In this document: piece after piece, positions 17,087-26,600 of the stretch
How positions within the stretch are numbered: the stretch's first letter is position 1
Layout of the letters: each line of letters starts with the position of its first letter
The notes under the pieces: generated by a model
What the model saw: the letters and a program-made list of their open reading frames with translations, nothing else
What the model was told of the DNA's origin: nothing
Databases searched by the model: none
From: Candidatus Galloscillospira excrementipullorum
GTDB taxonomy: Bacteria; Bacillota; Clostridia; Oscillospirales; Feifaniaceae
Direction: 5' to 3'
NCBI GenBank assembly: GCA_018714125.1
Contig: DVNV01000062.1
Span: 1-35,122 of the forward strand
Length of the DNA stretch: 35,122 nucleotides
Position numbers and translations under genes: made by a program

Positions 17087-18088
17087 TTGAGGAGCGACAC
17101 CGTCAACATCGGTTTTTTCGGGCCGGAGCCGGCCGCCCCCATTCACGAGGCCGTCGCGCTGCTGAGGGAGCGGGACGACTTTCTTATTTTGTGCCATCAG
17201 AAGCCCGACGGGGACACGGTGGGCTCGGCCTTTGCACTGCGTGAGGCGCTGCGGCAGATGGGGAAGAGGGCCCAGGTGGCCTGCAGCGACGCCTTCACCC
17301 CCCGCTATGACTTTATCACCAAGGGGGAGCGCGAGCCGCACCGGGATTTTGTGCCCAAAACCTACATCACGGTCGACATTGCAGACCCCTCGCTGCTGGG
17401 GGACAAGCTCGAGCATCTGCGGGCCAACATTGACCTTGCCATCGACCATCACCCCAGCTTTACGAAATTTGCGGCCTGCAACGTGGGCTATCCGTCCACG
17501 GCTGCGGCGGGGGAGATTGTGTATCACATCCTCAGGGAGCTGGGGGTGGAGCTGACCCTCGACATTGCGCAGGCGCTTTATACGGCGCTTTCCACCGACA
17601 CCGGCTGCTTCCGGTATTCCAACACCACGCCCTCCGCGCTGCGCATGGCGGCCGATTTGGCCGAGCTGGGGCTGGAGCTGCATGAGCTCAACTACCGGCT
17701 CTTTATGCTCAAGTCGCGCGCCCGCATGATGCTGGAGGCCCGGGTGGTCAACGACGCGCACTTTTACAAGGACGGTAAGATTGCAGTTGCCGTGGTGACG
17801 CAGGAGCTGCGCCGCGAGCTGCACGCCGAGGAGGACGACATGGACGACATCGGCACGCTCATGCGCTGCATCGAGGGTGTGGAGGTCGGCGTGCTCATGA
17901 AGGAGACGCCGCAGGGGGCCTACAAGGTGTCCTTCCGCTCTGCGCAGCACATCAACGTCTCGGAGGTGGCGCAGGAGTTTGGCGGCGGCGGCCACCGCCG
18001 CGCGTCGGGCTGTCTCATTGCGGGCCCGGAGCAGCAGGCGGAGAAGGCACTGGTGGAGGCCATCGAACGCGCCTACGCCGCCTTATGA
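17087..18088 (+). CDS. nrnA: DHH/DHHA1 phosphoesterase, NrnA-like oligoribonuclease
   Basis: This 333-residue enzyme resembles NrnA, which degrades nano-RNA and dephosphorylates 3'-phosphoadenosine 5'-phosphate. Metal-binding motifs of the DHH domain are visible: CHQKPDGDTVGS, VDIADP and IDHHPS. The C-terminal DHHA1 domain ends in the glycine-rich GGGGHRRASG. It occupies the usual nrnA slot between rbfA and truB. An ATG exists at 17078, but GGGAGGA (17071-17077) would be directly against it. TTG 17087 has a 9-nt spacing and is chosen, giving MRSDTVNIGFF. The stop overlaps the truB start in ATGA. Confidence 0.93.
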   Translation: MRSDTVNIGFFGPEPAAPIHEAVALLRERDDFLILCHQKPDGDTVGSAFALREALRQMGKRAQVACSDAFTPRYDFITKGEREPHRDFVPKTYITVDIADPSLLGDKLEHLRANIDLAIDHHPSFTKFAACNVGYPSTAAAGEIVYHILRELGVELTLDIAQALYTALSTDTGCFRYSNTTPSALRMAADLAELGLELHELNYRLFMLKSRARMMLEARVVNDAHFYKDGKIAVAVVTQELRRELHAEEDDMDDIGTLMRCIEGVEVGVLMKETPQGAYKVSFRSAQHINVSEVAQEFGGGGHRRASGCLIAGPEQQAEKALVEAIERAYAAL

Positions 18089-18981
18089 CGGGGATTTTAC
18101 TGCTCGACAAGGAGAGCGGCATGTCGTCGCAAAAGGCGGTGCACAAGGTGCGCGGCCTGACGGGGGTGTCCAAGGCGGGCCACGGCGGCACGCTTGACCC
18201 CATGGCCTGCGGCCTGCTGCCCATTCTGCTGGGCGGCGCCACCAAGCTCAGCGACTTTCTGCTCACGGGCGACAAGGGGTATATTGCCGGGCTTCGCTTC
18301 GGGCTTGTCACCGACACGCTGGACGTGACGGGGCAGGTGCTGCGCAGCAGTGGCCTTCGGCCCAAAAGGGAGCAGCTCGAGGCGATGCTGCCCCGGTTTA
18401 CAGGGGAGCTGCTTCAGACGCCGCCCATGTACTCGGCCATCTCCCAGGGTGGGCAGAAGCTCTACAAGCTGGCGCGCCAGGGCATCGAAGTGGAGCGCGC
18501 GCCGCGCCGGGTAAACATCCACAGCCTTCGGCTGCTGGAATTTTCCGGGGACGGGGCGCTGCTCGAGGTGGAGTGCTCCAAGGGGACGTATGTGCGCAGC
18601 CTGGTTTTTGACTTAGGGGAGGCGCTGGGCTGCGGGGCCTGCATGAGCAGCCTGCGGCGCACCATGTCGGCGGGCTTTCGCGTGGAGCAGGCGCACACGC
18701 TCGAGCAGGTGGAGGCTGCCGTGCGGCAGGACAGGCTAAAGGAGCTTGTCCTCTCGCCCGAGACGCTGTTTGAGGAGCTGCCGGAACTGGAGTTTGCGGC
18801 CTTTTATCAAAAGCTGCTCTTTGACGGACAGCGTGTGCTGCAGCGCAAGCTGGGCAGCAGCCTGCCGGCCGGCGCCATGGCGCGATGGAAGAGGGACGGC
18901 GCCTTTGCCGGCCTGCTGCGCGAGACGCAGACAAGCGAGGGCTCGGCGCTTTGCGTTGTTTGGAGAGAGACAAATGAGTGA
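18085..18981 (+). CDS. truB: tRNA pseudouridine(55) synthase TruB
   Basis: A 298-residue enzyme converting U55 of the tRNA T-loop to pseudouridine. The catalytic aspartate lies in GHGGTLDPMACGLLP, and the start GILLLDKESGMSSQKAVHKVR is typical. TPPMYSAISQGGQKLYKLARQG and the later CSKGTYVRSLVFDLG confirm the family. The C-terminal extension (about 235-298) corresponds to the variable PUA-like region. The start overlaps the nrnA stop by 4 nt, and the end overlaps ribF by 8 nt, so all three are probably translationally coupled. Confidence 0.96.
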   Translation: MTGILLLDKESGMSSQKAVHKVRGLTGVSKAGHGGTLDPMACGLLPILLGGATKLSDFLLTGDKGYIAGLRFGLVTDTLDVTGQVLRSSGLRPKREQLEAMLPRFTGELLQTPPMYSAISQGGQKLYKLARQGIEVERAPRRVNIHSLRLLEFSGDGALLEVECSKGTYVRSLVFDLGEALGCGACMSSLRRTMSAGFRVEQAHTLEQVEAAVRQDRLKELVLSPETLFEELPELEFAAFYQKLLFDGQRVLQRKLGSSLPAGAMARWKRDGAFAGLLRETQTSEGSALCVVWRETNE

Positions 18982-19948
18982 GACAAAAACAGCCGTCTGC
19001 CTGGGCAATTTTGACGGCGTTCACATCGGGCACCGCCGCCTGCTGGAGCAGACGGTGCGCACGGCACAGGAGAAGGGGCTCAAGCCCGTGGCCTACACCT
19101 TTTCCTCCCATCCGCTCTCGCTGCTGGGGCAGGGCACCCTTTTGCTCACGCTGCCGGACGAGCGGCGCAGCCTGCTCATGCAGGCCGGCGTCACGCCGGT
19201 GGAAGACGACTTTGCAGCAGTCAGGGACCTGTCGCCGCAGGAGTTTTTCGAGCAGGTGCTGCTGGGCCGGCTGCATGCCGGGGCCGTGCTGTGCGGGGCG
19301 GGGCACCGCTTTGGAAAGGGGGCGTCGGGCGACGCCAAAACGCTGTGCGCGCTGTGTGCGCAGGCGGGGATTTCGTGCGTCGTGCTGCCCAGCCTCACGG
19401 TGGAGGGCCGCGCCGTGAGCTCGTCCTGGATTCGGCAGTGCGTGACCCGGGGCGACATGGAAAAGGCGGCACTGCTGCTGGGAAGGCCCTTTTCGGTGAC
19501 GGGGCCGGTGCTGCACGGCAAGGAGCTGGGCAGAAAGCTGGGAACGCCCACCGTCAACCAGGCCCTGCCGCAGGGCCGTGTGACGCCGCGCCACGGTGTC
19601 TACGCCGCCTTTGTGCTGGTCGGCGGCGCGCGGTATGCCGGCGCGGCCAACGTGGGCCTGCGCCCCACCGTCGAGGGGGAGAGCCTCAACGTGGAAACCC
19701 ACATCCTTGACTATCAGGGCGACCTCTACGGCAGGGTCATCACCGTGGAGCTGCTGCGCCACCTGCGCGACGAGCGCCGCTTTGCCGACGTCGGCGCACT
19801 GCAGAGGCAGATGTTCGGCGACATCGGCCGGGTGCGGCGCATCTGCATGGAGCTGCGGGATACGCCGATGTTTTCGCAGCCCTCCTGCCTGTCCGGGGAC
19901 AGCGTGCAGGACGGCCCGGACCGCTTGACAAAAGCAAAAACCCTGTGA
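18974..19948 (+). CDS. ribF: Bifunctional riboflavin kinase/FAD synthetase
   Basis: A 324-residue enzyme that phosphorylates riboflavin to FMN and adenylates FMN to FAD. The N-terminal nucleotidyltransferase-like FAD synthetase domain (about 1-175) has LGNFDGVHIGHRRLL and the later SSSWIRQCVTRGDMEKA. The riboflavin kinase domain (about 180-300) has GTPTVNQALPQGRVTPRHGVYA and ETHILDYQGDLYG. In many homologues the kinase motif reads GxPTAN; here it reads GTPTVN. The last 25 residues after the kinase domain look unstructured, and the rpsO promoter overlaps the end of the gene. Confidence 0.96.
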   Translation: MSETKTAVCLGNFDGVHIGHRRLLEQTVRTAQEKGLKPVAYTFSSHPLSLLGQGTLLLTLPDERRSLLMQAGVTPVEDDFAAVRDLSPQEFFEQVLLGRLHAGAVLCGAGHRFGKGASGDAKTLCALCAQAGISCVVLPSLTVEGRAVSSSWIRQCVTRGDMEKAALLLGRPFSVTGPVLHGKELGRKLGTPTVNQALPQGRVTPRHGVYAAFVLVGGARYAGAANVGLRPTVEGESLNVETHILDYQGDLYGRVITVELLRHLRDERRFADVGALQRQMFGDIGRVRRICMELRDTPMFSQPSCLSGDSVQDGPDRLTKAKTL

Positions 19949-19954
19949 TATAAT
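19925..19954 (+). promoter_or_regulatory. Sigma-A promoter of rpsO
   Basis: Perfect TTGACA (19925-19930), an 18-nt spacer and perfect TATAAT (19949-19954), overlapping the ribF stop codon. The resulting leader of about 100 nt contains a 7-bp stem (TTTGGGC with GCCCAAA, about 19978-20007). It could bind S15 for feedback, as known in other bacteria, but no diagnostic S15 site was recognised. Confidence 0.88.
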
Positions 19955-20060
19955 TTTACGGCTGACCGTTGCGTGGTTTTGGGCGACAGAGGCCTTTTTG
20001 GCCCAAACACCTTGGCCCTTGGCTCCGTGACGGCCGAATTTGAAACAGAGGTGAAACATC

Positions 20061-20318
20061 ATGAGAAGCAAGCAGGAACTCATCGAAACCTATCGCGTCC
20101 ATGAGACCGATACCGGTTCCCCCGAAGTGCAGATTGCCATTCTGACCGAGCGCATCAACCATCTCAACGAGCATCTTAAGGAAAACAAGAACGACCACCA
20201 CAGCCGCAGAGGCCTGCTCAAGATGGTCGGACAGCGCCGCCGTCTGCTCGACTACCTGATTAAAAAGGACATCACGCGCTACCGCGCCATCATCGAAAAG
20301 CTGGGCATCAGAAAGTAA
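20061..20318 (+). CDS. rpsO: 30S ribosomal protein S15
   Basis: An 85-residue primary-binding 30S protein contacting the 16S central-domain three-way junction. Nearly the whole chain matches the family: [25 protein letters not shown], then [22 protein letters not shown] and the end [19 protein letters not shown] precedes the ATG. It has its own promoter and a strong terminator, so it can be a single-gene unit. In many bacteria pnp follows directly; here about 11 kb intervene. Confidence 0.98.
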   Translation: MRSKQELIETYRVHETDTGSPEVQIAILTERINHLNEHLKENKNDHHSRRGLLKMVGQRRRLLDYLIKKDITRYRAIIEKLGIRK

Positions 20319-20358
20319 GCCGCTTTTCGGGGAAAGACCCGTTTTGGGAAAAAGAAAT

Positions 20359-20400
20359 GCCGTGCCGCAGAAGACCCTTTTCTGCGGCACGGCTTTTTTT
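20359..20400 (+). terminator. Rho-independent terminator of rpsO
   Basis: A perfect 14-bp stem (20359-20372 with 20380-20393) with a 7-nt loop is followed by seven T residues. Confidence 0.95.
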
Positions 20401-20628
20401 GCCATCGGGCAGGGGGAGCGGGAACATCCTCCTCCAAAGGGCAAATGTTCGCAAGGAAGAGAATGACGAGAAAAACGCATATTTCTTCAAAAAAATTCCA
20501 ACAATTTTCAAAAAAGAACCGGGTGCAGTATTGCCAATGAAAGGGAAATATGGTGCAAGTAAAAATTAAGGAAACCTTTGCCGGTGCCTTTACGGGGGAT
20601 GCGGCACCGGGGAAAAAGCAAAAAACGC

Positions 20629-20671
20629 AGTGGGGCGCCCCACTGTCCGGCTCTGTGAAACAGAGCCGGAC
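20629..20671. promoter_or_regulatory. 18-bp perfect palindrome and adjoining hairpin before the SLH gene
   Basis: CAGTGGGGCGCCCCACTG (20629-20646) is a perfect palindrome. It is immediately followed by an 11-bp stem (20645-20655 with 20661-20671, loop TGAAA) ending 3 nt before the proposed ATG. This could be an operator, an RNA structure controlling translation, or part of a terminator-like leader; no T-run follows. Confidence 0.55.
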
Positions 20672-20674
20672 AAA

Positions 20675-23600
20675 ATGAATCCTGGCTGCGGGGAAAAAAG
20701 GAGGAGCATCAAGGGGCAAAGACGAGTTCTGGCAGCATTTCTGGCAGTTTGTCTTCTGCTGTCCCTGACGCCTGTAACGGCGCTGGCGGAAGAAGACGTC
20801 CTGTCATCGCCGGATCGGTACACCGACGTCTCGCTGGAAGACGCCGTGGCCTATCTGCGCGGCAGTGGTACGCAGGACGATCCCTTCCAGATTTGGAATG
20901 CGGACGACCTGTACTACATCAACTACCTTGAATACTGGCGCGGCCAGGAGGAAGGGGAGGTGCCCGTCTACCATTATCTGCAAATGGCGGACATTGACCT
21001 CTCTTCCGCAGACCGGTTTGACAAGGGAACGGGCTATATCACGGCCAACTTCGCCGGTGTTTACGACGGCGGCGGGCATGCCCTGACCGGCATGGACAAG
21101 CCCCTGTTTTATTTTACCAAGGGCACCTATGTGGGGGACGGGGCAGGCACGGTCTTTACGGACTACGTTTCGGGCGAGAGTCACGACAAGGTCTTTTCGG
21201 CCATCGTGCGCAACCTGACCCTTTCCGAGCCCGCCATCACGCAGACGGTGGCGACCGACGTCATCGAGCAGATGGGCGCCGTGGCGGCCTACGCCGTCAA
21301 CACGGCCTTCTACAACATCCGGGTCGAGGGCGGAGAAATCAACGGCGTTTCGGGCGCAGCCTCCATTGCGGGACGCGCCGGCAGCGTGGTCATTGACGCC
21401 TGCTCCTCCAATGCTGATATTTACGCTTCCATGCACCGGGCGGCCGGCATCGTGTCCAACCTGCGCATCGTGGATGACAAAAAGGGAGCGACTTCCACCA
21501 GCCTGGTGACAAACTGCACCTTTTCGGGTGCCGTGAGCGGAAATCTCGACGGGGAGCGCGGCTCGGCCGGCATCGTGGGCGCCGTCTATATGGACGGAAC
21601 TTCCGAGCTCGACAACGGCGGCGGGCTGCCCCTTTATGTGTCGGACTGCACCTTTTCGGGCACCGTGAGCGGCACCGTCACCTCGGGCTCCGGCAACTTC
21701 GGCGGCATTTTGGGCACATCGTATCTTGGGCCGGGGCTGAATCTGAAGAACAACGTTGTCACCGGCACGATTGAGAACATCTCGGTGCAGGGAGCGGGAA
21801 CTGCGGCCAACGTGGGCGGCATTGTGGGCAAGACGCTCAACTACTCCCTGCTCGGCCGGGAGCTGACGCTGGTTTTGGAAAACAACGATGCCGGGCAGGC
21901 GGTGCTGCCGGACAGCAATCCCGGCGAGAAGCTGTATGCGGGCACCCTGATCGGCTGCCAGTATGACGCAAACCGCGTCATCACAGGCCCGGTCTCGATT
22001 TCCACCACCGAATCGCTTGGCCTTTACGGAAACATTCAGGGCGCGCAGTTTTCGGGAGAAATCGGCGCTCTGACGCTGCCGGAGTGCCAGGGCAATGTGG
22101 AGTTTTACATTCTGGAAGGCGCCACGGTGGAAAGCCTGACGGTCAACACCACCGGCACGCTGAAAATCCACAACGCCGGCACCCTGGGCAATGTCACCAA
22201 CAAGATGGGCGTCACCATTGCCGACAACACCGGCACCATTGAAAACGTGACCTCTCTGGAGGGCACCGTTTTGGTCACGGGCAACCAGGGGGAAATCGGC
22301 AACCTGACCTCGGCCGGCACCATCACGGTGGGCAAAAAGGACGTCTCCGAGGAGACGGGGACGGCCGGAAACAAGGAAGGCAATGAGGGCGTGCTGGGCG
22401 ACCTTTCGGCGGCAGGCAGCGTGACCATTTACCGCAACGCGCAGGACGCTAAGATTGGCGGCGTGACCTCGCAGACCGGCTCCGTGACCATCGGCCAGAG
22501 CGACAGCTCGACCGAGGCCGTGCGGGACTACAATGTCAACGCCGGTACCATCGGCAGCGTTACGGCCGCCACTTCGGTAAATATTCGCAGCACTGCGCAG
22601 GGCAGCGTGGCGGCCGGCGAGGGAGAGCTTGTCAAAGCCGGCAGCTCGGTCGCCGTCGGCACCGCCACCGTCCAAAACGCGAACACGGTGGGCGATATTG
22701 AAGCCGGCACCAGCGTGAGCATCTACAACGCGGCGCAGGGCTCAACGGGAACCGTTGAAGCCGGCACCACCGTGTCCATCGGCACAAGCGCCCTGCTCAA
22801 CGAGGGCGACATTGGCAGCGTGACGGCGGGCGACTCCGCCGGCACCACCGTGACCGTCTACAACGGCGGCGCAGAAATCGGCGATATTTCCGCCAAGAGC
22901 GGCAGCATCAGCATTGCGGCCAACAAGGACCAAATCGGCGCCGTGGACTCGGCGCTGAGCAGCGTGGCCGTGGGTTCAAACGTGAAAACGCAGCAAAATG
23001 CGGGCAACGCGGTGGGCAACGAGGGCACGATTGAGAGCCTGACGGCCGGCACCAGCGTGACCATCTACCGCAACACCGGCAGGGTCGGCGCTCTTGACGC
23101 GCAGACCTCGGTCACCATCGGCCAGGGCAACAACGCCTCTGCCGACGTGCGGGCCTACAACGTCAATTCGGGCAGCATCGGCAGCGTTGCGGCCGGCACC
23201 ACCGTGGGCATTTACGGCGGCGTCACGGCGGGCAGCGTGGCGGCCGGCGGGGGAGAGCTTGTCAAGGCAGGCAGCTCGGTCACCATCGGCAGCCTCACCT
23301 ACCCCAATTACAACACGATCGGCCCCGTGGAGGCGCCGACCGTCAGCGGCTACACCTTTGCCACGGTGGGCGAGGTGACGGCAGACAGCAACAAGCTGGT
23401 CAATGCCTCGGGTGACACCGGCACCGTGCTTACCGCAAGCGGCAACGTCACCCTGTCGGCGCAGCAGGACGGCAGCATTTCGGACGGAGAAAACACCTAC
23501 AATCCGGGCCTGAAGCTGGTGCTCACCGCCACGGCCACCGTGGCCTTTGAGGGGGACTGCCCCGTGCAGCTGTCCTCGGTGGAGTCAAACGGCACCGTGA

Positions 23601-26600
23601 CGCTGACCGACGCGAAAGGCGTGGCTAAAATCGGCAGCATCAACGCCGTCAGCGAGGTCAAGCTGGGCCTTTCAAACGAGAGCTTTGCCGGCACCGTCAC
23701 GGGCGACATCACGGCCGGAAGCAACGTCTATGTGGGTTATAGCGGCGCCTATTTCACCGGAAAGATCGGCGGCAGCATCTCGGGCGCAAGCAGTGTGACC
23801 ATCTACAACAGCGGCACCCTGGGCGCCGCCGGCAAGAGCATTTCGGCGGGCACCGGAAACCTTACGCTGGTCAACGGCAAGAGTACGGGCCACACCGGCA
23901 CGGTGCTTAGCGACGTGGTCAACAAAGGCAGCACCGGAACAATGAGCATCACCAACTACGGCACTCCCATGGCCGGAAAGATTGAGCAAAAGAGCAGCGG
24001 CCTTTTGACCCTGACCGGCACCGCCGCGAGCGGCCGTCAGTACACCGGGGACATCTCGGTGGCCCGTGCGCTGAGCATCACCGGCAGCATCGGCGAAAAC
24101 AACGAAGAAGACGCGGTGGAGGTTGCCTTCACCGGCGAGACTGCCGTGATCTCCGTGTCCAATCAGACGGTTTATCTCAAGGTGAGCGGCAAGCAGCTCC
24201 AGTCGGTGTCCGTGACCTCCACGGCCACCACGGCGGCAAAGAACACGGTGGATCTGAGAGCCCTTTCTGAAACGGTCTCCGTCTCCTTTGCGGGCAGCAA
24301 AGACAACACCGACCTGCTGCTTCCCGACGCGGTGCAGGCAGGGGACGTGGGAACGCCGGTCGGCGCCACGGTGGTTGCCGATGTGGAGGGCGACACCTAT
24401 GCCACCGGGAACGTGACGGTCAAGGCCGGCGTCAGCCTCAGTGCGGACGGCGTGCTGACCCTCACCGCAACCTCCCCCGTGCTTGTCAACTACGGAACCA
24501 TCGGGGCGGTCAACCATACCGGCACCGGGACCCTGACCATTTACAACGTGGAGGCGGACGCCAAAATCGGCGACGTGACCTCGGCCGGCACCATCACGGT
24601 GGGCAAAAAGGACGTCTCCGAGGAGATGGGGGCGGCCGGAAACAAGGAAGGCAATGAGGGCGTGCTGGGCGACCTTTCGGCGGCAGGCAGCGTGACCATT
24701 TACCGCAACGCGCAGGGCGCCGAGATCGGCAGCGTGACCTCCAGGACAAACAATATCATCATCGGCCAGAGCGACAGCTCCAATGAAGCCGTGCGGGCTT
24801 ACAACACCAACGCCGGCACCGTCGGCAGCGTGGATGCGGGGCTTGCGGTCTATGTGCGCAGCGTCACGGCGGGCAGCGTGGCGGCCGGCGAGGGAGAGCT
24901 TGTTAAGGCCGGCAGCTCGGTCGCTATCGGCACCACCACCGTCCAAAACGCGAACACGGTGGGCGATATTGAAGCCGGCACCAGCGTGAGCATCTACAAC
25001 GCGGCGCAGGGCTCAACGGGAACCGTTAAAGCCGGCACCACCGTGGCCATCGGCACAAGCGCCCTGCTCAACAAGGGCGGCGTCGGCACCGTGACGGCGG
25101 GCGACTCCACCGGCACCACTGTGACCGTCTACAACGACGGCGCGCAGCTGGGCGACATTTCCGCCAAGAGCGGCAGCATCAGCATTGCGGCCAACAAGGG
25201 CCAAATCGGCGCCGTGGACTCGGCGCTGAGCAGCGTGACCGTGGGCTCGAGCGGGAAAACGCAGCAAAACGCGGGCAACTTAGTGGGCAACGAGGGCACG
25301 ATTGAGAGCCTGACGGCCTACACCGGCGTGACCGTTTACCGCAACGCGCAGGATGCTGAGATCGGCAGCGTGACCTCCAAGACAAACAACATCATCATCG
25401 GCCAGAGCGACAGCTCCGACGAGGCCGTGCGGGACTACAACGCCAACGCCGGCACCGTCGGCAGCCTGGATGCGGGGCTTGCGGTCTATGTGCGCAGCGT
25501 CACGGCGGGCAGTGTGGCGACCGGCGAGGGAGAGCTTGTCAAAGCCGGCAGCTCGGTCACCATCGGCACCGCCTCCGTCCAAAACGCGAACACGGTGGGC
25601 AAGGTCGAGGCCGGCACCGGTGTGAACATCTACAACGCCGAGGAGGGCTCGGTGGGAACCGTTGAAGCCGGCAGCAGCGTGACCATCGGCTCGGGCACCC
25701 TGTTCAACGGGGGCGATGTGGAGAGCGTTGCTGCCAAGGGCACGGTTACAATTTATAACGGCGAAGACACCGAGATCGGCTCTGTCGACACCGAGGCCGG
25801 CGTGAACATCTACGGCAATGAAGGGACGGTGGGCGATGTCACCGCCGGCACCTCCATCGGCGTGGGCGACAGCGGAAAAACAGAGAGTACGGCGGCCGGC
25901 AGGATAGGCAACACCGGAGAAGTCGGCAATCTGGCGGCCGGCACCAGCGTGAGCATCTACTGCAACACCGGCACGGTGGGCGACATTGAGGCCAAGACCT
26001 CTTCCGTCACCATCGGCCAGAGCAACAACGCCTCTGCCGACGTGCAGGAGCACAACGTCAACTCGGGCAGCATCGGCAGCGTTTCGGCCGCCACCTCGGT
26101 GGCAATTCACAGCAGTGCGCAGGGCTCTGTAGCCATGCAGTCCGGGCAGAGCGTTTCGGCCGGCACCAGCGTGGCCATCGGCTCCGAGCAGAATGCCAAC
26201 GCCAACGACATCGGTCCGGTGCAGTGCCAGACCACCTCTTCCCTCTATAACGGGACGGGCAGCGTGAGCAGCCTGACCTCGGGCGGTACCGCCACCGTTT
26301 ATGTGCAGGAGGGCAGCGTCGACCTCAACGTGATTACCACCGACGCAGATGTGAAAATTGAAGATCGAACCCAGAGCAGCGCGCCCAGCGTCAACGTCAC
26401 CACCGGCGGCGGCGACGTGAGGGTGGCGCGCGCCGAGGGAGACACGAATCCGATTCTTGCCAAGGTCAACCTGACGGTCACGGAGGGCCTCTTGGAGGGC
26501 CAGACCCTCTTTGTAAGAGGCGCCTTTGCCTCCCTGACCCACAAGGGTGCGGGCGACGTCATCATGGAGAGCGCAGACACCTCGGTGGCAAACCTGATCA

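Larger units (their letters stand above)
20319..20674. other. Upstream region of the SLH protein gene
   Basis: A 356-bp gap. After the rpsO terminator comes an AT-rich stretch (about 20455-20575) that contrasts with the GC-rich surroundings and is the likely promoter area, although no consensus pair with proper spacing was found. It then has an 8-bp stem at 20581-20610 and the palindrome pair listed separately. Confidence 0.5.

Noticed and set aside
20455-20610. Cyclic-di-GMP riboswitch controlling the surface protein
   Set aside because: The AT-rich stretch and adjacent stem lack the conserved GEMM core sequences; only a simple 8-bp stem is visible.
22311-25717. Direct repeats as a CRISPR array
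   Set aside because: Repeats are hundreds of bases long, coding, in frame and without unique spacers; no cas genes nearby.
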